Assembly: GCA_015075745.1 (NCBI GenBank)
Contig: JABTTW010000001.1
Location: 2,418,001-2,482,000 of the forward strand
Direction of reading: 5' to 3'
Source: Planctomycetia bacterium
GTDB lineage: Bacteria > Planctomycetota > Phycisphaerae > UBA1845 > UTPLA1
Length of the DNA: 64,000 nucleotides
Shown here: positions 48,812-58,444 of the stretch, one piece after another
Position numbering within the stretch: position 1 is the first letter of the stretch
Layout of the letters: each line of letters opens with the position of its first letter
Made by a program: the position numbers and the translations under genes
The notes under the pieces: generated by a model
What the model was told of the DNA's origin: nothing
What the model saw: only the letters and a program-made list of their open reading frames with translations
Databases searched by the model: none

Positions 48812-51800
48812 TCACGATACGTGCTCGGCCTCAGTACTCGTAATGAAGGCCATGCAGCAATCTAATTCCAGCCGAAGTTGTTCTGCCAGCTCTTTGATGG
48901 ATTCTTCCTCGCCGGCGGCCGCGGCCGCCTCCAGCTTCTCACAGATCACTCCAATGGCGTTGGCGGCGACGTACCCGGATGAGCCCTTGAGACGATGCGC
49001 GATTCGGGCGACTTCCTGCCAATCGCCGCCGGAAGCGGCCGCCTCGATTTCCGAGAGATCCATCGGCGCCCTGGTGCGGAAGCGCGCGAGGAGAGTCTGA
49101 ACAAATCCTTCATCGCTTCCCCACTGCTTGTTGAGGAAGTCCAGGTTGATAGGCGGGCGCTCGCGGACCGCGTTCGAGTGCTTCGTTGCGGATTCCTGCA
49201 GATCGCCGTCACTCGATTGATCGAGGATCGCGCTGGACTCGGATACGCTCGGAGTCGTTTTGCTGACCAGCCTATTGATGACCTGGATGAGCTTCTGCGG
49301 ATCGAGCGGCTTGGTCAGGTACTCGTCCATGCCGGCGTCAAGGCATCGCTCCCGATCACCCTTAATGGCATTGGCGGTCAGTGCAACAATTGGAATCCTC
49401 TTAGCAGGCGAACCGGACAACTGGGCTGCTGATTCCAGCTCACGGATCTGACGGGACGCATCGAATCCATCCATCAGAGGCATCTGACAGTCCATCAGAA
49501 TCAGATCGTATTGGCCCGACCGAGCGGCCTCGACGGCGCTTTGGCCATCGCTAACGGCGTCGCAGTGATATCCGGCTCTCGCCAGTATCTCCGTCGCGAC
49601 CATGAGATTGATCTCATTGTCCTCGGCAAGCAGAATCTTCGCAGAGCGAGGGCTCGACGGCGTCCTTGACTGCCGTTCCTGCCGAAGCGCTGAACTTGTC
49701 CTGCTTACCCGCTCAGTGAGTTGCCTGGCGGATGAAAGCGCATTCATGATGGCGTCGAAGAGTTGTGACTGGCGTACCGGTTTGATCATCTGACCGTCGA
49801 AGCCCATCTCACGCAGTTGCCGGGGATCCAGATCCGACTTAATGGTGGCCAGGATCATCAGGACCGTTTCGCGAATGTCGGATTTCGACTTAATCTGCCG
49901 TGCCAATTCCAACCCATCCATACCCGGCATGTCTTGATCGACGATGGCCACCCTAAAGGGCGTACCGGCTGAGGCAGCACCGCAAAGGACGTTGAGAGCC
50001 CGCATTCCATCCGGGGCCGCCGCAGCTTGAAATCCCCATGCCTCCAATTGCTGTTGCAGTACTTCCAGATTGGCGAGGTTGTCATCCACCGCAAGAACGC
50101 GCAGGCCACGTGGATCGATCACCGGCGCAAACTCATTGCTTTCATTTGGCTGCACTGTGAGCTTTGCCGTAAACCAGAAAGTCGAACCCTTACCAAAGGC
50201 ACTCTGGGCGCCGATCTCACCGCCCATGAGTTCGACCAATTGCTTGGAAATCGCAAGTCCCAGGCCCGTTCCGCCGTGAACGCGCGTTGTTGACGCATCA
50301 ACCTGGGAAAACGACTTGAACAATCGATCCATCCGATCAGCGGGGATTCCGATGCCGGTGTCAACGACCGCGAACCGAACGAAGGCAGCTTCGTCCTGGA
50401 TGGTCTCCGCGGTAACGAGAATAGTGATTGTTCCGTCGGTGGTGAACTTGATCGCGTTGTTAACCAGATTCACAACGATCTGTCGCAGTCGATCGGGATC
50501 GCCCCGAACCAGTGCCGGCACAGCAGGAGCAATGTAGCAGGCAAGCTCAAGATTTTTCTGCGCTGCCTTCTGGGCAAGCATCACCATTGCGTCCTCCACC
50601 GTGAGGTGAAGATTGAAATCGGTCGATTCCAACTCAAGCTTGCCGGCCTCGATCTTGGAGAAGTCGAGTATGTCGTTGATCAAGGCCGTCAGCGCGGCCG
50701 CGGAGGACTTGGACAGTTTTGCATATCGAGTCTGCTGCTCATTCAGACCGGTTCCAAGCAGCAGATCGAGCATGCCAATGACGCCGTTGAGCGGCGTGCG
50801 AATCTCGTGACTGACGTGGGCAAGAAACTCACTCTTGGCCTCACTGGCCCGATCAGCCGCGGACTTCGCGGATTGGAGATCATCCTCAATCACCTTGCGA
50901 TCGTGAATGTCCGTCAGCGTTCCGATCCACTGAACAACCTCGTTTTCCTGACCGCATCGGGGAACCGCGCGGCACAGGAACCAGCGATAGACATTGTCCG
51001 ATTTTCTCAGAAGCCGGCACTCAGCCTGAAACGTGTCGCCGGCGCCTCGGGCATGATCCCATTGACTGAGGAGATCCGGCAGATCGTCGGAATGAATGAC
51101 TGTCCGCCATGAATCCTCTTGCGCTGCCTCGACTGGGCAACCGGTAAACTCCCGCCATCGAGAATTGAAGTATTCCATTTGCCCATCGGGGCTGGAGGTC
51201 CAGATGATCTGGGGCATGACATCGGCCAGAAACCGATAGCGCTGCTCGCTCTCGTGAAGCAACTGCTCGGCCTGCTCGCGGGCGATCATGTCGCGGCGGA
51301 TCATTAATCCGGCCACCGCCACAAGCAGGAAACATGCAAGGCTGCCGATCGAAATCACCCACATGGCCACGCCCGCACTGCTAGCCTGTTCCTCGGAGCG
51401 TCTTTTAAGTAGACGGTCCTCATCCTGTCGCATTTCCGCCAGAACGAGGCGTAGGTTCCCCATGATGCGCTTGCCCTCGGCCGCGAGAAGCTGCGATTGC
51501 GAGGACTCCACGCGACCGGATCCACGAAGGTCCACAAACTTCTGTAAGTTGTCGAGCCTTTTGGAGATGATGAAATCCAGGGTGGTAACCCGGTCCTTCT
51601 GAGCCGGATTGTCCGAGGTTAATGACTTAACCTGAGCGACCGACTGCGGTACTTCGGCGATGGCGCACTCATAAAGATCGAGGTAGGACTTGTCTCCGAA
51701 GATCAGGTATCGTCCCGCGCCAATCTCCGCGTCGCGTATGTCCGTGGCCAGATCACTGATGGCGACCATGACCTGGTAGGTGTGATCGTTCGATCGTGCG

Positions 51801-52612
51801 TCGGAGAGGAGCTTGGTGAGGCTCGCGTAAGAAGCGATGCCGATGGTGCTCAAGATGAGCAGAGCGCCGGTAAAGCCAACGATAATCTTCCGTTGTAAAG
51901 ATTGGCCTTCACCTGACTCCCTGGAAATATCCAGGAGGCTTGATCGGGTCAGAAAGGCGGAAAAAGTTCCGCATGACAGGGCAAAGAACCCGATAGCCGT
52001 CGGAAACGACATCGGGATGAATTCGGAGAGTCCGTAGAATGCATTGGCCCCGCGCAAGTAACCAATGTTGGCGAGGAGGGAGAACATCACCGTTGTCAGG
52101 GCAAGCACGCGACCGGCAACTGAGAAAAGGCGTCGATCGCTTCCCAGTGTCCAGATGGCGATGCCCGACATGAGAAATCCCATGGCCGTGTTGGGCGCCA
52201 TCTGGTTGGGACCGGTCGAATGGGTGATAACCTTGCTGGCAAAGAAGAATTGATCGGGCCAGAAATCACATCCGAGGAAGAAGCAGCACAGCTTTCCCGC
52301 CGCCAGGCCCGCGACAGCCATTGAGCCGACTCGCGCGAGCGACAGGCACTTTTCGTTTGAATTGTAGAAGTGCGCCAGCGCGAGGCATGCCCCCAGCGTG
52401 ATGATGCACATCGCGGTCAGAGGATTCATCGGAACTTTCGAAGTCTGGACGCTCGTCAGAGAGTCATTGTCCAGGCACCATCCGACGAGGACGGCCGATC
52501 CGATGAGGCATGAGACGGCAGCGCCCCCCAGCGCGAATCTCGACGCTAGGCGTGTGCCCGGAAGCCAATCTGAGCTCGACGTGGGACCGTACGTACTGCT
52601 CACGTGATCCAT
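48812..52612 (-). CDS. Hybrid histidine kinase with CHASE3, PAS, two receivers and HPt
   Basis: A 1266-residue inner-membrane sensor. The N-terminus has several membrane helices (to about residue 230). A CHASE3-like outer sensor ([36 protein letters not shown]) and a helix lead to a PAS domain ([20 protein letters not shown]). The kinase core has the His in [20 protein letters not shown], the N box [13 protein letters not shown], then [13 protein letters not shown] and [13 protein letters not shown]. Receiver 1 holds [13 protein letters not shown], receiver 2 [13 protein letters not shown], and the C-terminal HPt domain the His in [12 protein letters not shown]. The full phosphorelay can end on the HD-GYP regulator encoded next. 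Confidence 0.95.
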   Translation of the reverse strand: MDHVSSTYGPTSSSDWLPGTRLASRFALGGAAVSCLIGSAVLVGWCLDNDSLTSVQTSKVPMNPLTAMCIITLGACLALAHFYNSNEKCLSLARVGSMAVAGLAAGKLCCFFLGCDFWPDQFFFASKVITHSTGPNQMAPNTAMGFLMSGIAIWTLGSDRRLFSVAGRVLALTTVMFSLLANIGYLRGANAFYGLSEFIPMSFPTAIGFFALSCGTFSAFLTRSSLLDISRESGEGQSLQRKIIVGFTGALLILSTIGIASYASLTKLLSDARSNDHTYQVMVAISDLATDIRDAEIGAGRYLIFGDKSYLDLYECAIAEVPQSVAQVKSLTSDNPAQKDRVTTLDFIISKRLDNLQKFVDLRGSGRVESSQSQLLAAEGKRIMGNLRLVLAEMRQDEDRLLKRRSEEQASSAGVAMWVISIGSLACFLLVAVAGLMIRRDMIAREQAEQLLHESEQRYRFLADVMPQIIWTSSPDGQMEYFNSRWREFTGCPVEAAQEDSWRTVIHSDDLPDLLSQWDHARGAGDTFQAECRLLRKSDNVYRWFLCRAVPRCGQENEVVQWIGTLTDIHDRKVIEDDLQSAKSAADRASEAKSEFLAHVSHEIRTPLNGVIGMLDLLLGTGLNEQQTRYAKLSKSSAAALTALINDILDFSKIEAGKLELESTDFNLHLTVEDAMVMLAQKAAQKNLELACYIAPAVPALVRGDPDRLRQIVVNLVNNAIKFTTDGTITILVTAETIQDEAAFVRFAVVDTGIGIPADRMDRLFKSFSQVDASTTRVHGGTGLGLAISKQLVELMGGEIGAQSAFGKGSTFWFTAKLTVQPNESNEFAPVIDPRGLRVLAVDDNLANLEVLQQQLEAWGFQAAAAPDGMRALNVLCGAASAGTPFRVAIVDQDMPGMDGLELARQIKSKSDIRETVLMILATIKSDLDPRQLREMGFDGQMIKPVRQSQLFDAIMNALSSARQLTERVSRTSSALRQERQSRTPSSPRSAKILLAEDNEINLMVATEILARAGYHCDAVSDGQSAVEAARSGQYDLILMDCQMPLMDGFDASRQIRELESAAQLSGSPAKRIPIVALTANAIKGDRERCLDAGMDEYLTKPLDPQKLIQVINRLVSKTTPSVSESSAILDQSSDGDLQESATKHSNAVRERPPINLDFLNKQWGSDEGFVQTLLARFRTRAPMDLSEIEAAASGGDWQEVARIAHRLKGSSGYVAANAIGVICEKLEAAAAAGEEESIKELAEQLRLELDCCMAFITSTEAEHVS

Positions 52613-52920
52613 CCTCCTTGAAGCGCGCGGACCGTCCGACCCCGTGAGCAGCTTTTCGGCTAGATTCGCCGGTGAAATCAGCCTCGGCGCGTATTTCGAG
52701 CCATTCCCGATTTCGGGAGCTCATTATTTGCGGAATGTTATTGGCGGTTTTCTCGCGCCGGGGAATCGACCCGATGCCGCCGGTTGAGGTGGGGTTTTAC
52801 CGGGGCTTGCACTTGGGAGCCGGCCGAAGGCGGCTGGGTCGGCGACGCGAATTCGGACTTAGGGTATTCCGCTTCGCCTCGCTTCGTGGGCCTGCCGGGA
52901 GGCCTTGGGGGGAGCAATTG

Positions 52921-52990
52921 CAAGGTGATATAAGGTGACACACGGTGTTTGGAAATTGTGCCAACACTTGTGGCGGGCATGTGTTGGGGC
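52921..52990 (-). repeat. Dispersed intergenic repeat, copy B
   Basis: Read on the minus strand it gives GCCCCAACACATGCCCGCCA, then about 28 bases later GTGTCACCTTATATCACCTT. Here CCAACAC and GTGTTGG flank the core and could form a 7-bp stem. Confidence 0.7.
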
Positions 52991-53149
52991 GCTTCGCGAA
53001 TTGGGCGGTTTTTGGTGAAAACGGGCAAGGTGAAACGCGACGGGTGTATGCCCGAATGGGCGCGGAAAATTTCGGGGAAGTTCGTTTGTAAGTCTTTGAA
53101 AAGTGTGCCGGGAAGGTGACACAAGAGGGGCCGAGCGGTCCAGGTTCCG

Positions 53150-53209
53150 AGGGGCCGAAGGGGCCGAAGGGGCCGCAGGGCTGCAGGCTGCAGGCTGTAG
53201 GCTGTAGGC
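53150..53209 (+). repeat. Two short tandem repeat tracts
   Basis: Three units of the 9-mer AGGGGCCGA (53150-53177) are followed by about four units of a 7-mer GGCTGCA/GGCTGTA (53179-53209). Confidence 0.75.
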
Positions 53210-53548
53210 AAATGGGTGCAGGCAAGGGGCGGCGGGGTCTAGGGGCCGTGGTTTTTTTTCTTGAGTCTTCATCGCGCGCATCTCCGCCGGGCGTGGATGG
53301 TTTGGGCTCCATTCGTTAATACGTGCTCAGCGCTCGCGCGGGCTGGGGTGGCCCCGCACAAGGCCGGGCTTTAGCCGGCTGGTGTTTGCCGCCGGTTTCA
53401 ACCGGTGGTGGGCGGTGCACACCTAAAGTTTCTTTCCGTCTGACTCCTGCCGGGTTACCAGGGATTTAAGGGCGACAACAAGTTCCGGAGAGTAACATCG
53501 CGGGCGAATAGCGCCGCAAAGGCGTCGATGGTTGACCGATGAGACGCG

Positions 53549-54040
53549 TTAACCGACCAAACGCAACTTATTCGCCCGATTGACAAACTCGCGATTGGGC
53601 CATTGCGCCCTATCAGGCGGCAGGTAAATCTTGCCTAGGGATCTTTCGAAATCGACCAAGCCACCGTCCAAGCCGAGTTCCGTGTGAAATCTTCGGCGGG
53701 GCCCACTGATGCACATCTCGAAGGAGTCGTTAAGGTAGATCAGTCCCGTGTCGAAAGCCCGGTGATATGTGGACGACAGCGCAATCCCATTGGTGACATG
53801 ATCCGAACTTTTCTCTGCGGCGACAGGCAAGATATGAGCTGCTTCAACGAGTTTGAGCTGCATCCGCGTGACTGCGCACCGATGGCCATATGCGGTCAAT
53901 ACTTGGTCGCGGAAATTCGCCGAGCGAGAGAGTCGACTCACAGTTTCGACGATGCGTCTTCGCACCACACATTGTTTCAGTGGGTTGCCAGGGGGATCGG
54001 CTCTTGGGCGATTGCGGTCCGCCGTAACTTGAACTACCAA
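53549..54040 (-). CDS. HNH nuclease, probably truncated at its N-terminus
   Basis: 163 residues in frame from TTG 54040, directly after an in-frame TGA, with no good ribosome site, so the original start may be lost. The HNH_2-type core is clear: FRDQVLTAYGHRCAVTRMQL, KLVEAAHILPVAAEKSSDH, NGIALSSTYHRAFDTGLIYL. Related proteins of restriction and defence clusters are usually longer, with an N-terminal recognition part. It is the last gene of a minus-strand series: methyltransferase fragment, PLD nuclease, small Cys-rich gene, HNH. Confidence 0.75.
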   Translation of the reverse strand: MVVQVTADRNRPRADPPGNPLKQCVVRRRIVETVSRLSRSANFRDQVLTAYGHRCAVTRMQLKLVEAAHILPVAAEKSSDHVTNGIALSSTYHRAFDTGLIYLNDSFEMCISGPRRRFHTELGLDGGLVDFERSLGKIYLPPDRAQWPNREFVNRANKLRLVG

Positions 54041-54203
54041 TCACTACCCGCCAAGCGTGGTGCGTAGTAAAAGGTCTACTTTGTTAAGGTTGCGTCGCGA
54101 TGTCGTGTTATTCGACGAGTTCGCATGTCTGCGAGTGCGTGCAGGCTACCCGAGTAACACTGAAACCAACCAGCGACGCGAAACTGCGATAGTGCTGCCG
54201 CTA

Positions 54204-55370
54204 AGTAGAAACGCAAAATGATTTACCCAATTGCCTGTCCTTTGTCGACTTACTTCTTAGCGGCGGAGCCGCTGGGAGGTTGGCATGGGACGCGGTATCA
54301 GACTGACTCCGGGAGAGTGGGAAGCCTTGGATGGTCTTCGATTCGGCGCGTCCTCGGCGGATGTGTTTCGCAACTGTTTGATCATCTTGATGTCGGATTC
54401 GGCCTCGACCATCGCGTCCATCGCCCGGACGCTGGGTTGCAGCCCCGAGACGGTCAAGCGGATTCGCAAGCTCTACCGCATCGGCGGGATCGATGCCCTG
54501 CAACCGATCAAGCCGCCTGGCCGCAAGACGCGGGCCACGCCGCGCTATCTGGAGGCCTTGAAGAAGGCCGTGCAGACCAACCCCCTCGACTTGGGATACG
54601 GCTTCTCGGTCTGGTCGTCGGGTCGGCTGGCGGCACACATGGTCAAGACCACGGGCGTGCCCTACAGCGACGATCAGCTCCGTCGGATTCTCAAGCAACA
54701 GGGCTTCTCCTTTCGTCGTCCCAAGCACCCCTGAAGGGCAAGCGCAACGAGGTGGCCTACGAAAAGGCCCGCCGGCAGTTGAATCGTCTCTAAAAACGCC
54801 GTAAGGACGATGCCACGGAGGCCGTGATCTATCAAGACGAGGTCGAAATTCATCGCCATCCAACCCTCACTCGGATGTGGGCCCCGATCGGCCAGCAGCC
54901 CGAGGTGCCCGCGCCCGGCAAGAATGAAAAGAAAGTTGTCTACGGTGGGGTGGACTATGCCACCGGCCGGATCGTTCACACCATCGCCGACACCAAGAGC
55001 GGCACGAACTTCCTGATATTTCTGACGGCGCTGGTCAGGGTCTATGCCGGCCGAAAGATTCGGCTGATCTGCGACAACGGAAGATTTCACCATACCCAGG
55101 CCGTCTACGAATGGCTGGCGGCCCACGCCGACCAGATCACCATCTACTGGCTGCCGCCGTACTGCCCGAGCCTCAATCTCATCGAACGGTTGTGGGGACA
55201 TCTGAAACGGACGGTCATCGCCAATATCCTGTTTGCAACCGTCGATGATCTCGTAGATGCGTTCCGCCTCGGCATCGCCCGTGTCAATGGCCACCGCGAC
55301 AAAATGGGATTCATGTACGATCATGACGAAGTTTACAAAAAGGCAGCGTAAAGGATTCTGCGTTTCTACT
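54204..55370 (+). mobile_element. IS630-family insertion sequence (inactive)
   Basis: A 1167-bp element whose ends start AGTAGAAACGCAAAAT (left, 54204) and, inverted, AGTAGAAACGCAGAAT (right, ending 55370). It is flanked by TA on both sides (54202-54203, 55371-55372), the standard IS630 target duplication. The transposase is broken twice. Confidence 0.9.
54285..55351 (+). pseudogene. IS630-family transposase, frameshifted and interrupted by a stop
   Basis: The N-terminal half (MGRGIRLTPGEWEALDGLRF, helix-turn-helix ASIARTLGCSPETVKRIRKL) runs to TGA 54732-54734, where one base is missing from a C run after RRPKHP. In the next frame LKGKRNEVAYEKARRQLNRL continues, then meets TAA 54791-54793. 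The DDE half follows to 55351: VIYQDEVEIHRHP, ICDNGRFHHT, YWLPPYCPSLNLIERLWGHL. Two independent lesions make a programmed frameshift unlikely. Confidence 0.88.
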
Positions 55371-55513
55371 TAGATCGTCCTCAAACTGCTCGCATGTATC
55401 ACAACGCTCGACGACGATCCAAGGCTTCTTTGGCGCGTCGATCCGACAGGACGGCCGCGCCGGGGCCCGAACACCGCGTCCATCACATCCTTCACAGCTT
55501 AACCTGGCCATGA

Positions 55514-56395
55514 CTACTCCCCGTCTGACGGCAGGCGTCCTCTAGTCAGAGTCCAGTTATCGCCGGTCAGTTCAATTCGTCCGCGTTTTTTCAGCTGTTG
55601 CTGGGCGGTTCGCACCGCGTGCTTCCATTTTTTGCCGAATCGCTTGCCATCGATCACACGGTCGACAGAGTTGTCGCACAGATCGGGGTGCATGGCCTCA
55701 ACGCGTGGATGGAGTTCCGTTGTTGGCATGGGGCCATGCTTAGCGAGTAGGTATTGGATTGTCGCGGCGAACACGGTGTGTATGGGGCCCCCAGCAAGCC
55801 GTAGCCGGGTGAGATCGTCCGCTGTAGTAGTCAAGGCGCGACGTAGCCGGGTATCCTCGCGCCGTATGGTGCTCTCGCTCTTCTTGTAGAGTTGTCGAAG
55901 TTGCGTAGCTTTCTCACAAAATCCGATCAGGGCTTCGATGGGCACGAGCGCGCCAAGCTCAGCGTATTCGGTAATGTCGCGGTTGATTGCGGCTGCCGTC
56001 GGCTCATCGAGCACCTTGAGTCCGTACTCATAGTTGAAATCCAGCCCGCCCTTCGTCAGATTCCCAGATGTGACAATCGCCCGCTCAGCATCCGTGACAT
56101 AGACCTTGGCATGAACGCGAGGAAGATGGAATACGCGAGTTCGGGGCAGCGCGGTGGCAAGTGAACGAACCGCGTCCGGGTCAGTCGAGGCTTGCGCAAC
56201 GTTCATTGGCGACAGGTCTGTGAGAAGGGCAACTTGAATCGTCGGCTTTATCGTGTTCGAGAGATGGGTGAGGATAAAATCCGTCCCACGTGTCGTAACA
56301 TAGGGTGACGAGATGACGAGACTTTTCCGAGCTTCGGTCAGGAGTGAGCGAAGATCATCCTTCCAATCGTGGTGAAGCCTCGCGGCAACAGTCAT
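55514..56395 (-). CDS. PLD-family nuclease with winged-helix-like C-terminus
   Basis: 293 residues. The phospholipase D fold shows one HxK motif: VHAKVYVTDAERAIVTSGNL, followed by TKGGLDFNYEYGL. A single motif implies a dimeric enzyme, as in BfiI- and Nuc-type DNases. An N-terminal strand-helix pair (SLVISSPYVTTRGTDFILTH) is typical of the group. After about residue 200 a small DNA-binding-like domain (YLLAKHGPMPTTELHPRVEA, KKRGRIELTGDNWTLTRG) is seen. It starts next to a dead DNA methyltransferase fragment and is followed by the split Cys-rich gene, suggesting a restriction or other defence role. Confidence 0.85.
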   Translation of the reverse strand: MTVAARLHHDWKDDLRSLLTEARKSLVISSPYVTTRGTDFILTHLSNTIKPTIQVALLTDLSPMNVAQASTDPDAVRSLATALPRTRVFHLPRVHAKVYVTDAERAIVTSGNLTKGGLDFNYEYGLKVLDEPTAAAINRDITEYAELGALVPIEALIGFCEKATQLRQLYKKSESTIRREDTRLRRALTTTADDLTRLRLAGGPIHTVFAATIQYLLAKHGPMPTTELHPRVEAMHPDLCDNSVDRVIDGKRFGKKWKHAVRTAQQQLKKRGRIELTGDNWTLTRGRLPSDGE

Positions 56396-56413
56396 GTATT
56401 GCGGGTCCGGTTA

Positions 56414-56700
56414 CTAAGAAGCGGCTTGGTTGCTTGTCATGAACCACTTGACCTACTGGTCCACATCTCGGTTGCTGTAGCCCTTCTTTTGGACGAGTCC
56501 GAAAGAAGGGCTAGTCATCACCAGATCCACAGAATTAGGCCTCAGTGCTGCCGACAGCAGGGAGAGGCTGTCACCAAGGTATGCGGCACCCCGATTAGTC
56601 ACCAAATATGGTGCGGGCTTTCGTTTTGTGGTTCCACCACTGATACGGCACCTCCGGGCGGCTTTGCCCGATTGAGTGTCTGATTGTACTTGACTAGCCG
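56414..56700 (-). pseudogene. Fragment of an N4/N6 DNA methyltransferase
   Basis: The minus-strand frame gives GGTTKRKPAPYLVTNRGAAY, LGDSLSLLSAALRPNSVDLV, then MTSPSFGLVQKKGYSNRDVD before an internal TAG (56453-56455), followed by VKWF and a second stop at 56414-56416. This is the front part of a beta-class adenine/cytosine methyltransferase, with the catalytic TSPPF/Y motif altered to TSPSF. The rest of the enzyme is missing; the PLD nuclease gene begins 19 bp beyond. No functional methyltransferase is left here. Confidence 0.8.
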
Positions 56701-56855
56701 CTCGCGGGCAAAAGGATCATCACCAGCGGCGGGATTTCAAAGACGAATTCCTCGAAGTCGTCCGGCGACACCGAATCGAGTTCGACGAGATTGAAGGCTT
56801 CCCGTGATCGTCGTCCGCCCTGCCGGGCAAGGGAGCCGCAGATTGAGGAGTTAGA
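56694..56855 (-). pseudogene. Unidentified coding remnant
   Basis: A minus-strand frame without its own start reads LARQGGRRSREAFNLVELDS, then VSPDDFEEFVFEIPPLVMIL and ends LPASG at TAG 56694-56696. The composition is protein-like but no family was recognised. It lies just upstream of the methyltransferase fragment. The rest of 56856-57132 contains only repeat copy C. Confidence 0.35.
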
Positions 56856-57036
56856 TTATCCTCCTAACTACCGGGACTGGTAAGTTGACAGATTGTCGTA
56901 TTTGGCGCGGACGTGGAGCAAGCATTACTCCAAGAAGGCGGCCTATGCGAATCAAGTATCCACATTACAAAACACATCCAACCCGCAGCCCGAATGTCAG
57001 GGCCTTTCCACTCAAAAGCCGCCAGAAACTCGAGCC

Positions 57037-57107
57037 GCCCCAACACATGACCGCCATTGGAGTTGCGAGCGATTCGCCGACGCATGTGTCACCTTATGTC
57101 ACCTTCG
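57037..57107 (+). repeat. Dispersed intergenic repeat, copy C
   Basis: GCCCCAACACATGACCGCCA is followed 29 bases later by TGTCACCTTATGTCACCTTC. As with copy A, it lies beyond the stop codon of a minus-strand gene (radical SAM, 57133), pointing the other way. Confidence 0.7.
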
Positions 57108-57132
57108 TTTTTGAGCGGTTTGTTCTGCATTT

Positions 57133-58212
57133 TCAAAACTCAAACTGCATCTGCTGCGACGGCGGCGCAGTTGGGGTCAGCACCGGGAGGCTGGTTGTGA
57201 TTCCGGCCGGGAATTGTCCCTCCTTCACGCAGTCGCGGAGGACTTCGGAGAGGCCGAAGCGGGCGGCGGAGACGGCGAAGAGGGATTGGATGCTTCGCCA
57301 GTAGGTGCCTTCGCCTTTCATGCGGTGGCCGAAGCGGTTCTCGTTGAACTTGTTGCCGCGCATCTCCTTGAGACGGGCCTCCACACGATCGGCACGCAGG
57401 GGCAGGGAGGATTTCAATCGAGAGCGAAACACCTCCTCAACGCTGCCGGGCAGGCGCAGGGGGATGTAGCTGGCCGATCGGGCGCCGGCTTCGGCGGCGC
57501 GGCGGAGGACCTCGGGGATCTCCTGATCGTTGAGGCCGGGGATGATGGGCGAGACCATGACACCAACGGGAACGCCGGCGTCGGCGAGCTTGCGCATGGC
57601 CTCGAAGCGCTTGGTCGGCGGTGGGGTGTGCGGCTCGATGGCGCGGGCGAGTTTGTCGTCGGCGTAGGGGATGCTCTGGTAGACGACGGCCCCGGCGACG
57701 CGCTGGAGCGTGGCGAGCAGGTGGGCGTCGCGCATGACGAGGTAGCTCTTGGTGATGATGGAGATGGGGGTGCGATAGTCGAGGCAGACTTCGAGACAGG
57801 CGCGGGTGATCTTGTAGACGGCCTCCAGCGGCTGATAGCAATCGGTCACACCGGAGAAGCTGAGCGACTGGCCGCGCATCTTCGGACGGGAGAGTTCTTT
57901 GGCGAGGAGCTGGGCGGCGTTGGTCTTGACGACGAGCTTGGTTTCAAAATCGGTGCCGGCGCCCATGTCGAGGTATTCGTGGTAGGTCCGGGCGTAGCAA
58001 TAGGCGCAGGCGTGCTGGCACCCGCGATAAGGGTTGACGGAGTAGGTGAAGGGGATGTCGGGGCTGTCGTTCTCGGTGATAACGGACTTGGCGGTCTCTT
58101 CGAAGACCTCGATCTTGACGGCGGGCGGGGGCTCGAGCCATTGGCGGTGTTCGGAGGCGTAGGGATTGGGCGGATTGTCGATGAGCTTGATGGCCATGAT
58201 GGGGGCGATCAT
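57133..58212 (-). CDS. PA0069-family radical SAM protein
   Basis: 359 residues. The radical SAM cluster motif is in YRGCQHACAYCYARTYHEYL (CxxxCxxC). Other family features are LSFSGVTDCYQPLEAVYKIT, ISIITKSYLVMRDAHLL and VGVMVSPIIPGLNDQEIPEV. The family is related to spore photoproduct lyase-type enzymes and often linked to DNA repair, but no activity is established. The start could also be ATG 58197. It stands alone next to repeat copy C. Confidence 0.9.
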   Translation of the reverse strand: MIAPIMAIKLIDNPPNPYASEHRQWLEPPPAVKIEVFEETAKSVITENDSPDIPFTYSVNPYRGCQHACAYCYARTYHEYLDMGAGTDFETKLVVKTNAAQLLAKELSRPKMRGQSLSFSGVTDCYQPLEAVYKITRACLEVCLDYRTPISIITKSYLVMRDAHLLATLQRVAGAVVYQSIPYADDKLARAIEPHTPPPTKRFEAMRKLADAGVPVGVMVSPIIPGLNDQEIPEVLRRAAEAGARSASYIPLRLPGSVEEVFRSRLKSSLPLRADRVEARLKEMRGNKFNENRFGHRMKGEGTYWRSIQSLFAVSAARFGLSEVLRDCVKEGQFPAGITTSLPVLTPTAPPSQQMQFEF

Positions 58213-58444
58213 ATTCGGTTTTAGTTAGGTATTCAAGGGCTTGGGGGGGCGGGCCGATTCGAAAAAAAACGAGGATATCGGGGGTGCATCAGGGTTCTGT
58301 CGGAGCGTGGGTTACGGTTGAGCGAGGGGCTTTTTGGCCCGGGGGAGGCGTGAAGGGGCGGGCCGAGATGACGCAAGGAGATATATGGCCCAACGCCGGA
58401 CGCCCCTTACCCTCGCGGGAGAGCGTCTCGAAAGGAGTCGAGCC

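Larger units (their letters stand above)
52613..53548. other. Intergenic region with dispersed and tandem repeats
   Basis: 936 bp without a supported gene. It contains the presumed kinase promoter, repeat copy B (52921-52990) and two short tandem arrays (53150-53209). The remainder up to 53548 shows nothing I can name. Confidence 0.6.
54076..55511 (-). pseudogene. Small Cys-rich gene (88 codons) split by the IS630 insertion
   Basis: The minus-strand frame begins at ATG 55511 (MARLSCEGCDGRGVRAPARP, then PWIVVERCDTCEQFEDDL) and enters the IS at the TA target (55371-55372). Removing the IS and one TA joins it in frame to 54201-54076: AAALSQFRVAGWFQCYSGSL, then HALADMRTRRITRH, ending at TAG 54076-54078. 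The rebuilt product has 88 residues with CxxC pairs. It starts 3 bp after the PLD nuclease stop codon. Its family is not known to me; the Cys pairs suggest metal binding. Confidence 0.85.

Noticed and set aside
54732..54793. Programmed frameshift in the IS630 transposase
   Set aside because: A second, in-frame TAA follows after the shift, so no single recoding event would give a full protein.
57214..58224. Plus-strand open frame of 336 codons
   Set aside because: Antisense to the PA0069-type radical SAM gene, which has clear cluster motifs.
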